Shown here in pieces: positions 36,216 to 48,989 of a stretch of 64,000 nt of DNA (positions are counted from its first letter, which is position 1; each line of letters starts with the position of its first letter). The stretch covers positions 49,807,097-49,871,096 of the forward strand of contig CM070584.1 of assembly GCA_036346355.1 (NCBI GenBank), in the 5' to 3' direction. The notes below the pieces were generated by a model, which was not told where the DNA came from, did not search any database, and saw nothing but the letters and a program-made list of their open reading frames with translations. This DNA is from Rhipidocladum racemiflorum (taxonomy: Eukaryota; Streptophyta; Magnoliopsida; Poales; Poaceae). The position numbers and the translations under genes are program-made.

Positions 36216-36659
36216 AATAGTTCAGATGCTTAAAAATTTACCTTTCCCCAAGGATCTGTAGTTCTAATTAAGACAATTATTTTGCATAAGTACTAAAAAC
36301 TCTTGGGAAAAAGGGTTGTTATCATGCATGTGCAAATTCAAGCAGGTGCTATTCTATCAAGAATCTACAGATCTACACAATACCTAATGCCACGTGTCAC
36401 CTATAGGTACTAATTTCTCAGCATAGATAATCATGTTCTTTAAGAAAGGATCTTCATCTGCTCTGTGAAACTCTATATATCTAAGCAATTCCATTTCTAG
36501 ACCAGATTCGGGCACGACGACATACTAAATTATTAACCTTATAGAGATAATTACTCGGGAGATAAGGAACTCTATGTGTAATTAAACACAGATCAAGACG
36601 ATCGTGCAAAGAGTGATAAGCAAGGTATTAAATCATGATTTTCGTGGCAAGATCCTAAC
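36216..36659. other. No recognisable gene
   Basis: Short AT-rich spacer between the two LTR elements. Confidence 0.5.
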
Positions 36660-36664
36660 AGGCT

Positions 36665-37548
36665 TGACGAGTACCCGTACCATGGGTACCCCCATCAGCC
36701 CGGAAGCACGAACGGGCTGACCTATCACGACGGAAGTCCGGCACCACCGAAAGGTACTTGGGCCGCAAAGAACGAGCCCGATCGTGCGGGCCGACCTGAC
36801 GGTCGGCGGACTTGGTTCCAAGCGGTCGGCACACGCCGCCGCCTAATATCGCAGCTCAAGCTCGCCCACGCACAAGTCAGCGAGGCCACGCGCCCGATGT
36901 CGGTATTGCCTTGTGCGCGGCGTCCTCGACATCCAGACAGGTAGGCGGCTCCTTCCCAAGGTTGTCAGAAGAGCCACCGAAGAAGTCAAAACCCCGTCCC
37001 GTCGCCTGGCACACCGCAGAGGAGTACGCCCACTCCCGAGGCCTAAGCAAAGTCAAGCGCCATTAAAGTCACCAAGGCTGACAAGAGCACCACGCAACAC
37101 GCCACCCTCGACAAGATACGCAAGATCAGACGCCACAGAGCCACCAACCCTACCTCGGGACAGCGAGGGTTGGGGGACAAGACAGAAACAGACCTCAAGA
37201 CATGCAGACCCCTCTCCTCGTAGTCTTCACAACTCCGTGTAAACTGCCTCCTCCGTCTATATAAGGAGGCGAGGGCCCGAGAGGGAGGCGCGGAAAAAGG
37301 GAAAATGATCTCGAGGTAGCCTCGACTCCTAGCGAAAACCTCAAGGGGATCGGACGGTAAGCCGTCCGCCTCGCTGTACACCCCTGTCCGTCTCCCAAAG
37401 ATCAATACATTCACACCGCACGAACCGGAGTAGGGACATTCGGCCCGAACCAAGATACATCTTCGACTCCACGAGTCGACCATTCGAGAGAGGAGCGCGC
37501 GACCCCATCCGACCATAAATTCGTATTGCCGGTGCACGAAACAAGCCA
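36665..37548 (+). repeat. 5' LTR of the gypsy element
   Basis: Begins TGACGAGTACC and ends ACAAGCCA. It contains a TATA box (TATATAA, 37258-37264) in the context CCGTCTATATAAGGAG and is repeated at 49602-50485. Confidence 0.92.
37258..37264 (+). promoter_or_regulatory. LTR TATA box
   Basis: TATATAA within CCGTCTATATAAGGAG, conserved in both LTRs (also 50192-50198). It would start transcription of the genomic RNA about 30 bp downstream. Confidence 0.65.
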
Positions 37549-37566
37549 GTTAGCGCGCCCGGTAGG
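37549..37566 (+). other. Candidate primer-binding site
   Basis: GTTAGCGCGCCCGGTAGG directly follows the 5' LTR. It resembles the GTTGGCGCGCCAGGTAGG found at this place in many grass gypsy elements, with two changed bases. Confidence 0.55.
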
Positions 37567-37621
37567 GAGCTCTCGGCGTCTTCACCGACATCTTCATCTT
37601 GGATTCCCATTCTCCTCCTCG

Positions 37622-39585
37622 ATGGCTTCCTCCCACTACGTTTCGCCCGGTATCGAGTGGATCCGGCCGGCGCCTCGATTTCATCGTCACCACGGCGGGG
37701 AGCTTGTCCTCGTCCCTCGCTTTGTCGGGACCGGACGCCCTCGCATAAGCCTGGATGCGATCGGCCGACGTCCTCGGCAACCTCGGCCTCGAGGCCCAGC
37801 AAGCCGCTGGCAAGCCGACGCGGCGCCGGCTGCTCTGGCAACACTGCGATACGCTGCGCGCATGGCGGCGGAACCACCCTCCACGAGCTCACAACTCGTG
37901 GCCATGGCTTCTGCGCACGGCTTCCCTCCACGACTCCGACGGATTCCTCTAGCCACGGCTCTAGCTCCGGCAAAGGAGTGTGCCCCTCGAAGGGCCTACG
38001 CGCATGAGTGCAATATGGTGCGGCGGAGCCATCCTCCACCCTTCGCTACCATCGGGACCCTCCTCGCGACGAAGCGCGCGGAGGAGAATCCCGGCGGGAA
38101 GACGACGACAAGACTGGCAACGCCGCTGACCTCCGGCCGATAGCGAGGAGCTAGAAGCCCGAAAGGCCGAGCTCGATAAGGCTGCAGGCCGAATCGAGCG
38201 CCGTCGGCCTAGCCCACCACCACTCGGCCTAGCGCGCGCGCGCGTCAGTGCATCGACAATTGGTGAGGAAGCGAACGGCCCTCCGTTCTTCCTCACGCCA
38301 ACGAACATTGCCGCTGCGGCAATGCCGCTCGAGGCTGCTCGAGCCAACGGAGCCTGAAGCCAAGGCCACCTACCGTAACCTTCGGGATCGGTAGAGCGTC
38401 TTGTCGTTCGAAGACGCCCAAGGTTCTAGTTCCCGCGACGGCGCCACCTCGGCCGCTGGGCCACTCCTCACAGGCGGCGGAGCTCAGCCAAGACGGCCCG
38501 CCCCACGAACTCCCCAGGCATCATACACCCGGTGCGCCATCGCCTGGGGACAAGTATGATCTCCGCACCACCCTCGAGGCGCGAAGGAGAGAGCTACCGA
38601 CGCAGCGGCACCCTCGCAGATCGCCGATAGCAGCGACGCGACCATCCCGACTCCAGGATTCGACGGTCCTGGGCGCGTCGTTCACCCGCCAGATCCGCAA
38701 CGCCGACTTCGGTCGATTCCGGGCCCGACCAACATAGCCAAGTACACGGGGCTACCAACCCGATGTCCGGTTAGAGGACTACCGGCTCGCTTTGTCGAGT
38801 GGGGAAGCGACGGACGACTCCTTCGTTATCCAGTACCTCCCCATCTATCTTGCGGACTCGGCTCGAGCATGGCTCGAGTACCTGCCCGCAGATACCATCG
38901 GCAGCTGGGCCGACCTGACGAACCTTTTCGTCGGAAATTTCCAGGGCACATACAAACGCCCTGGCAACTCCTGGGACCTGAAAAGCTGCAAGCAGCAGCC
39001 GGGGGAGACCCTCCGGGACTACATCCGCCGCTTCTCCCAGCAGTGCAATGAGCTCCCCGACATCCGCGACGCCGACGTCGTCGGGGCGTTCATCTACGGC
39101 ACCACGCGGCGAGGCTCACAGTCCACAAGTTGGGTCAGGCGAAGCCCCGGACCACCAAGGAGCTCCTTGACATCGCCACCAACCACGCCTCCGGCGAGGA
39201 GGCCGTGGGGGCCATCTTCGAAAGGAAGACGGCCCACAAGACAGCCAGCCTCGGGGCCGGCGCCCCCTCCGACCGCCCGGACAAAAGAAAGCGGAAGGGG
39301 AAGCAGGGCCGCGAAGGCCGAATGGTCACCGCCGCCGACCGACCTGCCAAGCAAGAGCTCGGCAGACGCCTCGACCGATTCGAGAAGGCGATGGATAGTC
39401 CGTGCGAACCACGACTATCCCGTCAAGCACAAGTATCGGACTGCGAAGTCCTGGCGGTTTCTCTCGGAAACCCCACGACGTCGCGGGTAAGGGAAGAAGC
39501 GCGACCCGGCGCCGGACGCCGGGACAAAGGGCGCGGAGCCAGCCGACGAGTTCCCGCAACTCGACGGTATCTCATGATCTTCTGA
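37622..39585 (+). pseudogene. gag (capsid) region of the gypsy element, frameshifted
   Basis: Gag forms the particle that packages element RNA. An N-terminal open part starts at 37622 (MASSHYVSPGIEW) and ends at 38143. After a broken stretch, the retrotransposon gag core is readable from 38792: FVIQYLPIYLADSARAWLEY, then WADLTNLFVGNFQGTYKRPG, then LRDYIRRFSQQCNELPDI. The frame shifts near 39110 to continue as KPRTTKELLDIATNHASGEE and a Lys/Arg-rich tail to about 39410. No CCHC zinc knuckle is seen. Confidence 0.85.
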
Positions 39586-39592
39586 GGGGCGA

Positions 39593-40343
39593 GTGCTACG
39601 GCCCGACAAGCGACGGCCAAGCTTCGCCCACCGAGAGGTCCACACGGCTACTCCCGCCGTGCTCACCTACTTGAGGTGGTCGGAGTGCCCGATCGCCTTC
39701 GACCGACCGACCACCCGACCACATCCCGCACCGGACGCTTATCCGCTCGTCGTCGACCCCATCGTGGGGACGGCGCTGACCAAGGTACTCATGGGCGGCG
39801 GCGGCGATCTCAACATCATGTATATTGAGACCTTGGATGCCCTGGGGTCCTCGCCCGCCTCCGGCCGAGCAAGGCGCCCTTCCATGGCGTCGTGCCAGGC
39901 CAACAGCCCACCCCTCGGGCAAGTCGGCCTGCCGTCACCTTTGGGAGCAGGACAACTTCCGCGACCGAAACCTCACTTTCGAGGTTGTGGACTTCCCCGG
40001 CTCCTACCACGCCATTTTGGGACGACCATGCTACGCGAAGTTCATGGCGGTCCCCAATTACACCTACCTCAAGCTGAAGATGCCAGGGCCGCAAGGAGTC
40101 ATCATCGTGGCCACATCTTTCCAGCTCGCCTACAATCATGGCGAAGCGTGCGTAGCCGCCTCAGCGGTCCTCGCTTCTGCCGAGCTCGCCCAGCTCCAGG
40201 AGAAGGCCCCCGGATCCACCCCCGACTCCAGCAAGTCGGGGACTAGCTCTTTCAAGTCCGCGGAGGACACGAAGGAGGTCGCTGTTGATCCCGAGGATCC
40301 CGCCAAGACCGTGCGGATCGGGGCCGCCCTCACCACCAAATAG
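39593..40343 (+). pseudogene. Aspartic protease region of the gypsy element
   Basis: The segment YPLVVDPIVGTALTKVLMGG GGDLNIMYIETLD is the protease start of grass gypsy polyproteins, where the usual active site is VLMDGGSGLNI. Here the catalytic Asp position reads Gly (LMGGGG), so the protease would be inactive even without frameshifts. A shift near 39900 leads into FEVVDFPGSYHAILGRPCYA and PNYTYLKLKMPGPQGVI, the C-terminal half of the domain. Confidence 0.8.
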
Positions 40344-41260
40344 GAAGGCGCGCTCGTCGACTTTCTCCAAGCAAACCGAGATGTCTTCGCTTGGAGACCC
40401 TCGGACATGCCAGGAGTCCCGAAGGAGGTCGCCGAGCACTCCCTGAACATTCGACCTGGATCCAGACCGATCGCCCGCGCGCGCTGCCGTTTAAGAAGAA
40501 GCGACGGGCCATTGGGAAGAGATCGCCAAACTTTTGGCCGGTTTTGTAAGGGAGGTGCGTCACCCCGAGTGGCTCGCCAATCCCGTCCTTGTAAAGAAAA
40601 AGTCGGGGCAATGGAGAATGTGCGTTGACTACACGAGCCTCAACAAGGCCTCGTCCGAAAGATCCATTCCCATTGCCTCGCATCGACGGTCGTGGACTCC
40701 ACCGCCGGGTGTGAGTCCCTTTCCTTTTGGATGCCTACTCGGGCTATCACAGATTGTGATGAAGGAGTCCGATCAGCTCGCGACCTCCTTCATCACCCCG
40801 TATGGCTCATATCGTTACGCCACGATGCCTTTGGTCTAAAAACGCGGGCGCCACGTACCAGCGATGTATGCAGGCGTGTTTTTAGGACCAAATTGGCCGT
40901 AACATCGAAGCCTACGTCGACGACATCGTTGTCAAGAACAGGAAGGCCGATGACCTCATCACCGACCTGGAGGAGACTTTGCGAACCTCCGACGATTTCG
41001 CATAAAGCTCAACCCCGAGAAGTGCGTCTTCGGGGTCCCCAAGGGCAAGTTGCTGGGATTCATCGTCTCCGAGCGCGGCATCGAAGCCAACCGAGATAAG
41101 ATCTCCGCTATCGCAAGGATGGGGCCAATCAACGATCTCAAGGGAGTTCAAAGGTCGATGGGATGCCTCGCGACCGAGTCGCTTTGTATCCGCCTCGGCG
41201 AACGAGGATGCCACTCTACAAGCTGATGAAGAAGTCCGACCACTTTTCCTGGACCAACGG
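40344..41260 (+). pseudogene. Reverse transcriptase region of the gypsy element
   Basis: Readable pieces in several frames are WRPSDMPGVPKEVAEHSLNI, WLANPVLVKKKSGQWRMCVD, LATSFITPYGSYRYATMP, the catalytic box AYVDDIVVKN (near 40911) and LNPEKCVFGVPKGKLLGFIV. The first catalytic motif (LDAYSGYH) is present near 40728, but in another frame. The order and motifs are those of Ty3/gypsy reverse transcriptase; at least four frameshifts separate them. Confidence 0.88.
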
Positions 41261-41689
41261 CTCGTGAAGCCTTTAGTCGACTAAAAGCCTTTACGACCTC
41301 ACCTCCGGTCCTGGTCGCCGGAGTCGCAGGAGCCTTTGCTCCTCTACATCGCCGCCACGACTCAGGTCGTCGGTAGGCACTTGTTGTGGAACGAGCGAGG
41401 AAGGCCGCGTTCTCAAGGTGCAAAGGCCGGTCTACTTCGTCGGCGAGGTGCTCTCCGATACAAAGGTCCGATATCCCTGTACGAAGTTGCTATACTCGGT
41501 GCTCATCGCCAAGAGGAAGCTTGCCCACTACTTCGATCGGCACCCCATCTCGTGGTAACCTCCTCGCCGCTCGGAGAAGTCGTCCACAACCGCGACGCTT
41601 ACGGAAGAATCGCCAAATGGGCTCTCGAGCTCAACGGCCTCGACATATCGTGACGTCCTCAGGACGGCGATCAAGTCCCGTGTCTTGGC

Positions 41690-42120
41690 GGACTTTGTCG
41701 CCGAGTGGACCGAGGCGCAAGTCCTCGCGGCGGTCGAAGACCCGAGAATCTTGGACGATGTACTTCGATGGGTCTTACACCAAGAACGGGCCGCGGGTCG
41801 TCATCATCTCCCCACTCGGCAACAAACTCCAGACGCCATACGACTACTCTTCGACGCCACCAACAATGTCGCTGAGCACGAAGCCCTCGTCAACGCGACT
41901 GCGAATCGCCGCCCGACACTGGCGCGACGACGTCTCAACGTTCGCGGCGACTCCAAGCTGGTCGTCGATCAAGTGATGAAAGCCACCGAGCCCCGCGGCC
42001 TTTCGGATGGCCGCCATCGCTCGAGGTCCGCAAGCTTGAGGAAAAGTTCAAGGGTTTCGAGCTCCATCATAGCTACCGACGCTATAACGGTGAAGCCGAC
42101 TCCTCGCCAACCTCGCCTCG
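41690..42120 (+). pseudogene. RNase H region of the gypsy element
   Basis: MYFDGSYTKNGPRVVIISP near 41758 carries the first catalytic Asp of RNase H (usual form MYFDGS...GAG.G..L.SP). The continuation (ATNNVAEHEALV, near 41858) shows the conserved NNxAEYEAL-like motif in a second frame. The rest is degraded. Confidence 0.78.
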
Positions 42121-42369
42121 GGAAGGGCCGGTTCCCAGGAATCTTCGCTCTCGACCTCGGCAGCCCATCAATCCGGTTGGATCCGAATGCCGAGGGCGCC
42201 GCCGACTTCAAAGGCGGGTGGCCCCATCGATCTTCTGGCCGATGCCCTCGCTGGGTCGGACTTGGGCGTCTGAGCATCGAAACCGACTGGAGGCGACCGG
42301 TTGTCGATCGATTGACAAACGGGTCGCTCCCCGCCGATACCACCGAGGCTCGGCGCCGCTTCGCGGGCT

Positions 42370-43487
42370 AAGTCATTCGCCCCGATCGAGGGCGCCTCTA
42401 CAAGAGGAGCCCGTCCGAATCCTTCGTGCGTTCGACTGACCAAGGGAAGCACCTTCTGCAGGACATCCATGACGGGGTGTGCGGGCACCATGCCGCGCCG
42501 CGGTCCCTGGTAGGAAAGGCCTTCCGACAAGGTTTCTACTGGCCGACCGCCGTAGCAGATGCGACCCAGATTGTCCGCACCTGCGAAGGATGCCAATTCT
42601 TCGCCAGACAGACGCATCTTCCTGCGCAAGAAGCCCTCGCAGACGATCCCCATCACATGGCCCTTCGCGGTTTGGGGACTCGACCTGTCGGACCCTTCGA
42701 AGGCGCCGGGCTTCACTCACTTGCTTGTCGCCAGAGACAAGTTCACAAAGTGGATTGAAGCAAAGCCATTGCAGAAGATCACATCAAGCAGCGGCAAGTT
42801 TCTTCCGCGACATTGTCTACGGTTTGGGGTGCCCAACTCCATCATCACCGACAACGGACGCAGATTCACGGAAGGGAGTTCCTCGAAGTTCGCGACAACT
42901 TCAACATCCGAGTCGATCGGGCGGCAGAGCACACCTCGAGCCAACGGACAAAGCCGAGCGAGCCAACGGCATGATCCTCCAAGGACTCAAGCCGCGAATC
43001 TTCAGCCGATCAAGAAATTCGCGGACGATGGGCTGCCGAACTACCGCCGCGTGCTTTGGAGTTCGCGAACCACGCCAACCGGCCGACCGGGTTCACTCTT
43101 TTTGGTGTTCGGCGGAAGCCGTCCTCCCGACCGACCTTGAGTACGGCGCACCAAGGGTGCAGAACTACAACAACGCGACGGCGGTCGAGGAACAACAAGA
43201 TAACCTCGACCGACTCGACGGCTCGAGACGCCGCGTCCTACGGCCGCAAAGTATCGCTAGCGTGCCGCTACCACGGTACCGACGGGTCCGCTGGCCATGC
43301 TCAAATCGGCGACTTAGTGCTACGCCAAGTCCATCCGCGAAGGACAGGCACAAGCTCTCCCCACCTTGGGAGGGCCCTTTCACCATCGCGAAGTCCTCCG
43401 ACCCGGCACTTTCCGCCTCAAAGACACCGAAGGGAATCTCGTGACAAACGCTGGAACATAGAGAAGCCGAGAAGGTTCTATCCATAG
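42370..43487 (+). pseudogene. Integrase region of the gypsy element
   Basis: The zinc-binding part reads HLLQDIHDGVCGHHAAPRSL and then RTCEGCQFFARQTH (HHCC). The core follows in another frame: WGLDLSDPSKAPGFTHLLVA (first catalytic Asp), GVPNSIITDNGRRFTE (second Asp), and the C-terminal tail LSPPWEGPFTIAK. The polyprotein ends near WNIEKPRRFYP and a TAG at about 43487. There is no recognisable chromodomain. Several frameshifts. Confidence 0.85.
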
Positions 43488-44980
43488 TCGGCCTCTCTCC
43501 TCTCTTTGTACCATACCAAAAACACTCGAGCAAAGAAAGGCTGCAGCGATCGGACGGCCAGACCAAGTGATTTTTCTCTCTCTCGAACCTCTCTCGCTTT
43601 TCTTGATCATGAGCACTGCGACCCCCGCCCGTAGCGAGAGGTCCCGAAGCTGTCCTCCTTCGATCACGTGCGAAAGAGCGAGGCTAGATCTCAACACAAA
43701 AGAGAAGAAGCGAAAGCGAAAAGGGAAACCGAACACTTTATTTATTTATGGAGGAACATCGCCCCAACCAAGAGCGAACCGCCCATTGCGATCTTGGTGC
43801 GCGCCACCACCGAAAGCTCATGACGGCGTGCTCTACCACCGCCGCCAATAGTGGCGCCTCACTTCTCGCGAACGCCGACGACGAGGACGCCGACTTCGCC
43901 GCGCGTCCTCACGAGCTGCGGCTTCAAGATCCGCCACCTCCCGCAACCAGGCCTGATGGGCAACCACCTCTCGCCGGCCGAGCATTATGGTCCGCCATGG
44001 CGCATGGAGCAACAGCGCCTTGGCGCCTCTCCTTTATAACCGCGCGCGAAGATAAAGCGCCCCAAGTCGCCAAGGCAAGACGAGAGGAAGCAGAAAGCGG
44101 CGCAGGGTCACGCGACAGCGCAAGAAAGACGGCGCCAGCGTCGGCTCCAAAATCAGCGGTCCTCAAGGCGAGTTAATCCAATTATCTCCGAAAGCGTAAA
44201 ATTCCTTTTGGAAAAAATCGCACACCCACCACGAACTCAAGCGGCGTGGCGACTGCACCCTCAGTCCCCACGCACCACTCGGGGGCTGCATGACCTCGGG
44301 GGCCGGCGACTTAAATCGATAACCGGTTACCACTCCGACCGAGCTCCCATACTAAAGTAACCTCCTAAAAACCAAAATGCTACGGCCCACGCCCCAGCGG
44401 CTACGGTACCGAAGTAGAACATTCTGCAAAAAGTAGGCTACATGAGCGAAGGGCCGGCGGTCGGATGGAGTCTTTCGATATAGGGTGACGAATGCTACGA
44501 CTTACGCCCCAGCGGCCCAACCCGACCATCTTTTAAAAACGTGCGGGTCGCTTACCTAAGACGGACTACGACCGACCGAGCTATCTACCTCGCGACTATT
44601 TCCCTCGGCTCAAAGTACTACGGCCACGCCCCGCGCCACGGCAGTAGCACTCATGAGGAGAAACAAGCCCCCGAGCAAGAAACACTACGAGCGGCCCGAG
44701 CACCCCCACTTAGGTTAGATTTCAACCCGCCAAAGCTTCAAGGAGGTGGTTCGACTCCAACACCTCCTTCACCAAGCAATCGCCGAGGCAGCTCGCCTCT
44801 CCCCATGTCCTCTTCGCATGAATGCGGTGCAACGCCACGCTCTCAGGGCACCCTGTGGACCCCGTAGCTACGGTTGAAAAATTGCCCAAATTCATAAAAG
44901 AAACACGGGATAGACGGTCAGAGTAACTTAAAAACAGCCCGGCGTCTAGCTCGACTAGGGCAATACTGTTCATTACATAC
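43488..44980. other. Spacer between pol and the antisense gene
   Basis: Contains three degenerate copies of a CTACGGCCCACGCCCCAGCG phrase (near 44380, 44490 and 44614). No conserved protein is seen; the open frames here are composition effects. Confidence 0.5.
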
Positions 44981-44981
44981 A

Positions 44982-47900
44982 ATGCCAAAAGCAAGCGGAA
45001 GAAAAACTAATCCTCCTCCCTTTCGACGGAGAATTTCGCGGCGAGATTCGGCCGGCAATCTCTTGGGCACACGGATCGACCGGGCCATGAACGCGTCGAC
45101 CTCTTCATCGCTTCGGCCAAGAATGACGCCGCTCCCGACCGCCTCAAGGTCGACGCCGTCGTAATAAGAGACGGTGTTGACGGAGCCGAAGAAGCGCCAA
45201 GCACCGCCGCTTCCCGCACCGACGCCGACGCTCGGCTCGAGGATCCACCCAAGCATGGCGGGGATGGCGCTGGGCCGGAGTAAGCCCGAACAGCCGGCCG
45301 CATGACGGCTGGGCGCCCACGTGGAGGATCGTCGGTGGCCGTCGTCGGCCGCGTCCGTCTCCGCCGGTAGCTTACTCAAAGGGCCGAGTCGCGTGACTCG
45401 GCCGCGTCTCGTGCCTCCATCGCCGCCCTTCGCGACTCCGGTAGCGTCGGTAAGGTTTTTCGCAGATCTGCGAGGACGAAACAACGTCGAGGGGCGCCGC
45501 CGCGATGACCGGAAGACTAAGCTACTCACCACCACGGAAGCCTCCTTGGCGCCGGTTCCTCCTCGGCCTTGGCACGCGCTTCCCGATCGGCCGTAGCGCG
45601 GTCGGCAAGCTCCTTCATCGTCACGAGCTCACCCCGAGCGAGATCCCGCTCGGCGCGAAGCTGATCGGCCTCCCTGCGGGTCGACTCGCATTCTTCCCGA
45701 TAGAGGGCGGCCTCGCCGGGCGGACGCCGCCAAGACTGCGGAAGTCTTGGCCGCTTCAAAGATCCGCCAGGGACGACCGCCCTCTCTCCTCGGTGGCCAA
45801 CGACTCAAGACGTCGCCGAGCCTCCCGCAAGGCTTCAGCCGACCTCCTCACTACCGACCGCCGAGGCAGCCCTTCCTTGCTCAGCGGCAAGCGCCCTCCG
45901 GCGTCGAGCGGCCTCGCCCTATGGCACTCCCGGCCGTGCAAGTGCCGGAGGAACTTTGACTTGCCCACCGCCGGGATGTCAAGCGCTGCAGTACCGCCTG
46001 GCCGATCTCCTTTTCCCTCTCAAGAAGATGCACAGAAAAATCCCGTCAAACTTACTACCTGCCGGCGGGACTCCTCGGCAATGGACCTCCTCGCCTTGGA
46101 CGCGCGGCGTCAACGACAAGGGTAAGTTCGGGCGTGGATCCTTCCCATGTCATCCTCCGAGGCGTCCCAATCCGCGACGCGTCGCTGCCGTCCGTAACGA
46201 GCGAACGGGGCCCCGGCCGGTCAGGCCGGGCCAAGTCGACGGCGATCGCTTCGACTTAATTTCCCCGCCCGACGGAACGCCTGCGGCGGTCGGTTGTGCG
46301 CCCATCGGCGACACTCGGACCGCCGAAGCTGGCGGCGGCCCCGGCGGCGGGGGTGGCAGATCTCGTCCCGCCGGCGTTGCAAACGACGCGAATCCCAGTG
46401 TTTCCCCCGGCAACGGGCTCGCGCTGACCTCCACGGACGGCAGCACGGGGGAAGGCAGGACCGGCAGAACTCCGCCGGCCTCACTGGTCGACGGCACGGG
46501 CGGAAGCACGCCCGTGGCTTACGCCCGGCCACATCCGGCAGCGGCCCAGATGCGTCCCCCTCGGGCAGCGTCCCCTCGCCAACGGGCCCTACCGCGGGGA
46601 GCGCATCCGAACGATCCCCCCTCCCGACAACCACCACGCGCCCCGCGGACAGGACCGGGAGGGGGCGATTCCTCACCACCGAAGTAGGGCTCAGCGCCCT
46701 CCCAGCACTGGTGAGGCCCCTGCGTACGGCGGTCGGTCAGGAATTGCAGAAGAAGTCAGCACCAGAGGAATTGCGCAAGTCGCTTACCGGGAGGAGCGAA
46801 CAACCGGCACTTGACGTGCCCTCTTTGCCGGACCCCCGCGAGGAGGCGACCGGGACCCGCGCTTCCGCAGGATAAAACCTGCGCCCGCGGTCTCTTCGGA
46901 GGAGCCGCGGTCGCCGGCCCCGCGACTAGGACCCGCGTCGCGGCCGCCAGAATCGCCCCCGGCAACTTCTCCCCCGCTCGACAACGACTCCTCGTCACCC
47001 TCACTCGAGGTCTCTTCCGAGGTCTCCCCCGAGACCTCCTCGCCACGCGCGGCTCGGTCCGCGCGCTCTTTCCTCTTCCGCGTCTTGGTGGCCTCTTTTT
47101 CCGCTAGCAGGGCGGCGTCCTGTTTCTCCTTTTCCAGGCGCACGGCCGCCCTCAACTCCTTTTCCCCCGGCAGCAAGGGGCGGAGATCAGCCCACCGAGA
47201 CTGCGTGAGCACGCCGGTAAGGAGGCGAGGAGCAGAGCAAAGCAAAAGCGAACAGGAGCCGCCAGACGTACTGTGTTCATGCGGATTCTGCCGAGAACGG
47301 CGCGGGCGCCTCGCCCGGTTCGGTGTCTCCGTGATGGAGATCTGGACACGCAGCGAGGATCTCCGACGAGGAAGCTCTCGCTCCGACGACCTTGCAGGTG
47401 GCCGGCCCCATGTACTCAAACATGGGCGCAACCGGTCCTTGAAGGGTTGGATGCGCCTCTCCATGAACGTCTTGAGGACCACCTTGCTCGCCAGGCCCGC
47501 CGCTTCAGGTCCGCGAGCTTCTCAAGGATCGCGTCCACCTTCTTCCGGTCCTTCTTGTCAGGGCCCCAGGTCCAACAAGGATGCGACGTCGGAAGATTCC
47601 CACTGAAGGCCGGGGCACTGTTGCCAAGGTTCCGGACATAGAACCACTCGCTATGCCACCCCGGTTGGGCGTCGGCCTTCAAGTCGACGTAGAGCGGCCA
47701 TGGTGGTTGCGCAGCTTGAATCATCGAGCTCGAGGAGGCTGGTGTCCGATGACGACCTCGCGAAGAAGAAGTGGCGCCAGAGCCCCGGTGGGTTCGATCC
47801 TCAGGAAGGCCTCACACTGGCGTCATGAAGACCGCAATGTGGAGGACTCCATTCGGGTTCGAGATGATGAACCTCCCCGTAATAGTGCAGCAACCCCTGG

Positions 47901-48192
47901 ACGAGCGGGTGGAGTGGAAGTCCAAGCCCCGTTCGTAGAAGGACGCCAACGAGACTATCTCGCCGTCCCCAAGTTCGGAGTCCCGGCCCGGTCGGCGGAA
48001 CTTCGCCCGGCCGGACTCGGCCGCGGAGGAAGGAACTCCTTCCTCTCCGCATCGAGATAGCGACCCGCCACGGCCGAATGCGGTACAAATGACATCTCCA
48101 ATTGCGCCGAAGGAAAGCAGGGGACGACGCGCGAGCAGAGACTCCTCTTCTTCCTCGTTTTCTTCCTCCCTTTTTCCTTTTGCAGAGCGCAC
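44982..48192 (-). pseudogene. Antisense gene of the gypsy element (putative gypsy-type transposon protein, PF04195-like), broken
   Basis: On the minus strand, pieces match the protein family often annotated in grasses as putative gypsy-type transposon protein. SLASFYERGLDFHSTR (near 47930) fits its membrane-like N-terminal consensus (FERGLGLPLHP) and GRFIISNPNGVLHIAVF its next block. HSEWFYVRNLGNSAPAFSG (near 47640) and DKKDRKKVDAILEKLADLKR (near 47540) follow. Further on, ESTRREADQLRAERDLARGE (near 45690) is a coiled coil expected in the C-terminal part. Order and spacing agree with one long antisense gene cut by frameshifts. Its function in the elements is unknown. It lies between pol and the 3' LTR and reads against them. 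Confidence 0.75.
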
Positions 48193-48985
48193 GAACAGAA
48201 GGCTTGGCGCCTACCACGCCACCCACTCCTTCCTTTATAGGCTCGGCGGAACAGACGCGCCTCGCGCGAAATCGACGCCTCCTCGCGCGAATCGGCCAGA
48301 TGCATAAACCGTCACTGCCGCCTCGCCCGTTTCCCGATGCGTGCATGATCCATTTAAATCCCATGCGCATTAATCAAGCCCGACAGGATGGCCGCCTCGC
48401 GCCAAGGCCGCGACAAAGACCGCGAGCCTCGCCGATTCTGATGGGCAAGGCGCCCGGCCGAGAAAGGTATGCAACGCGGCCTTTGGGCCGCCGACCTCGG
48501 GAGAGTAAGCGCCTATAGGCTCGCACTGAGGCCCGCACCGTCTTGCGTGGGTTACGAAGGCCGAATCCACCACCGAACGAAGCCGCCAAAGACGTAAAAG
48601 AGCGAGGGCGAGTCGCGGTGAGCCCCTGAGGGCCTCCGCTGGGTCGGCGGACGAACCAATCAGCGTGACTCGCGTCGAGACCATACCTCACACTCTCCCG
48701 CGAACTCATCGATGAGTAGCGGCACCGCCGCGCCCGGTCGGCGACGACCCGGCGATCCGACACGGATCGAGTAAGGAAAGGTTTTATGGAACGCCCCGGG
48801 CCGGGCCGACGCCCACGCAGAGCTACGCCTGGCTTGGAAACGAACCCCTCGAGGGATCGCCAAGGTTCCACTCGGATCACCCGATAGTAGCTTCGCCACG
48901 AGCACGGCGTTCAAACCGACGAAGGTAAACGGCGTCCGCTCACCTGATTCTAAGGACCCACGTACCGTGGCCTGCGAATCCGGCC
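48193..48985. other. Presumed promoter side of the antisense gene
   Basis: No conserved protein in either direction. If the antisense gene is transcribed on its own, its promoter should be here. Confidence 0.35.
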
Positions 48986-48989
48986 AGGT

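Noticed and set aside
44541..46875. Many plus-strand frames between pol and the 3' LTR
   Set aside because: They are the shadow of the antisense gene and of GC-rich composition; the minus-strand frames carry the recognisable protein.
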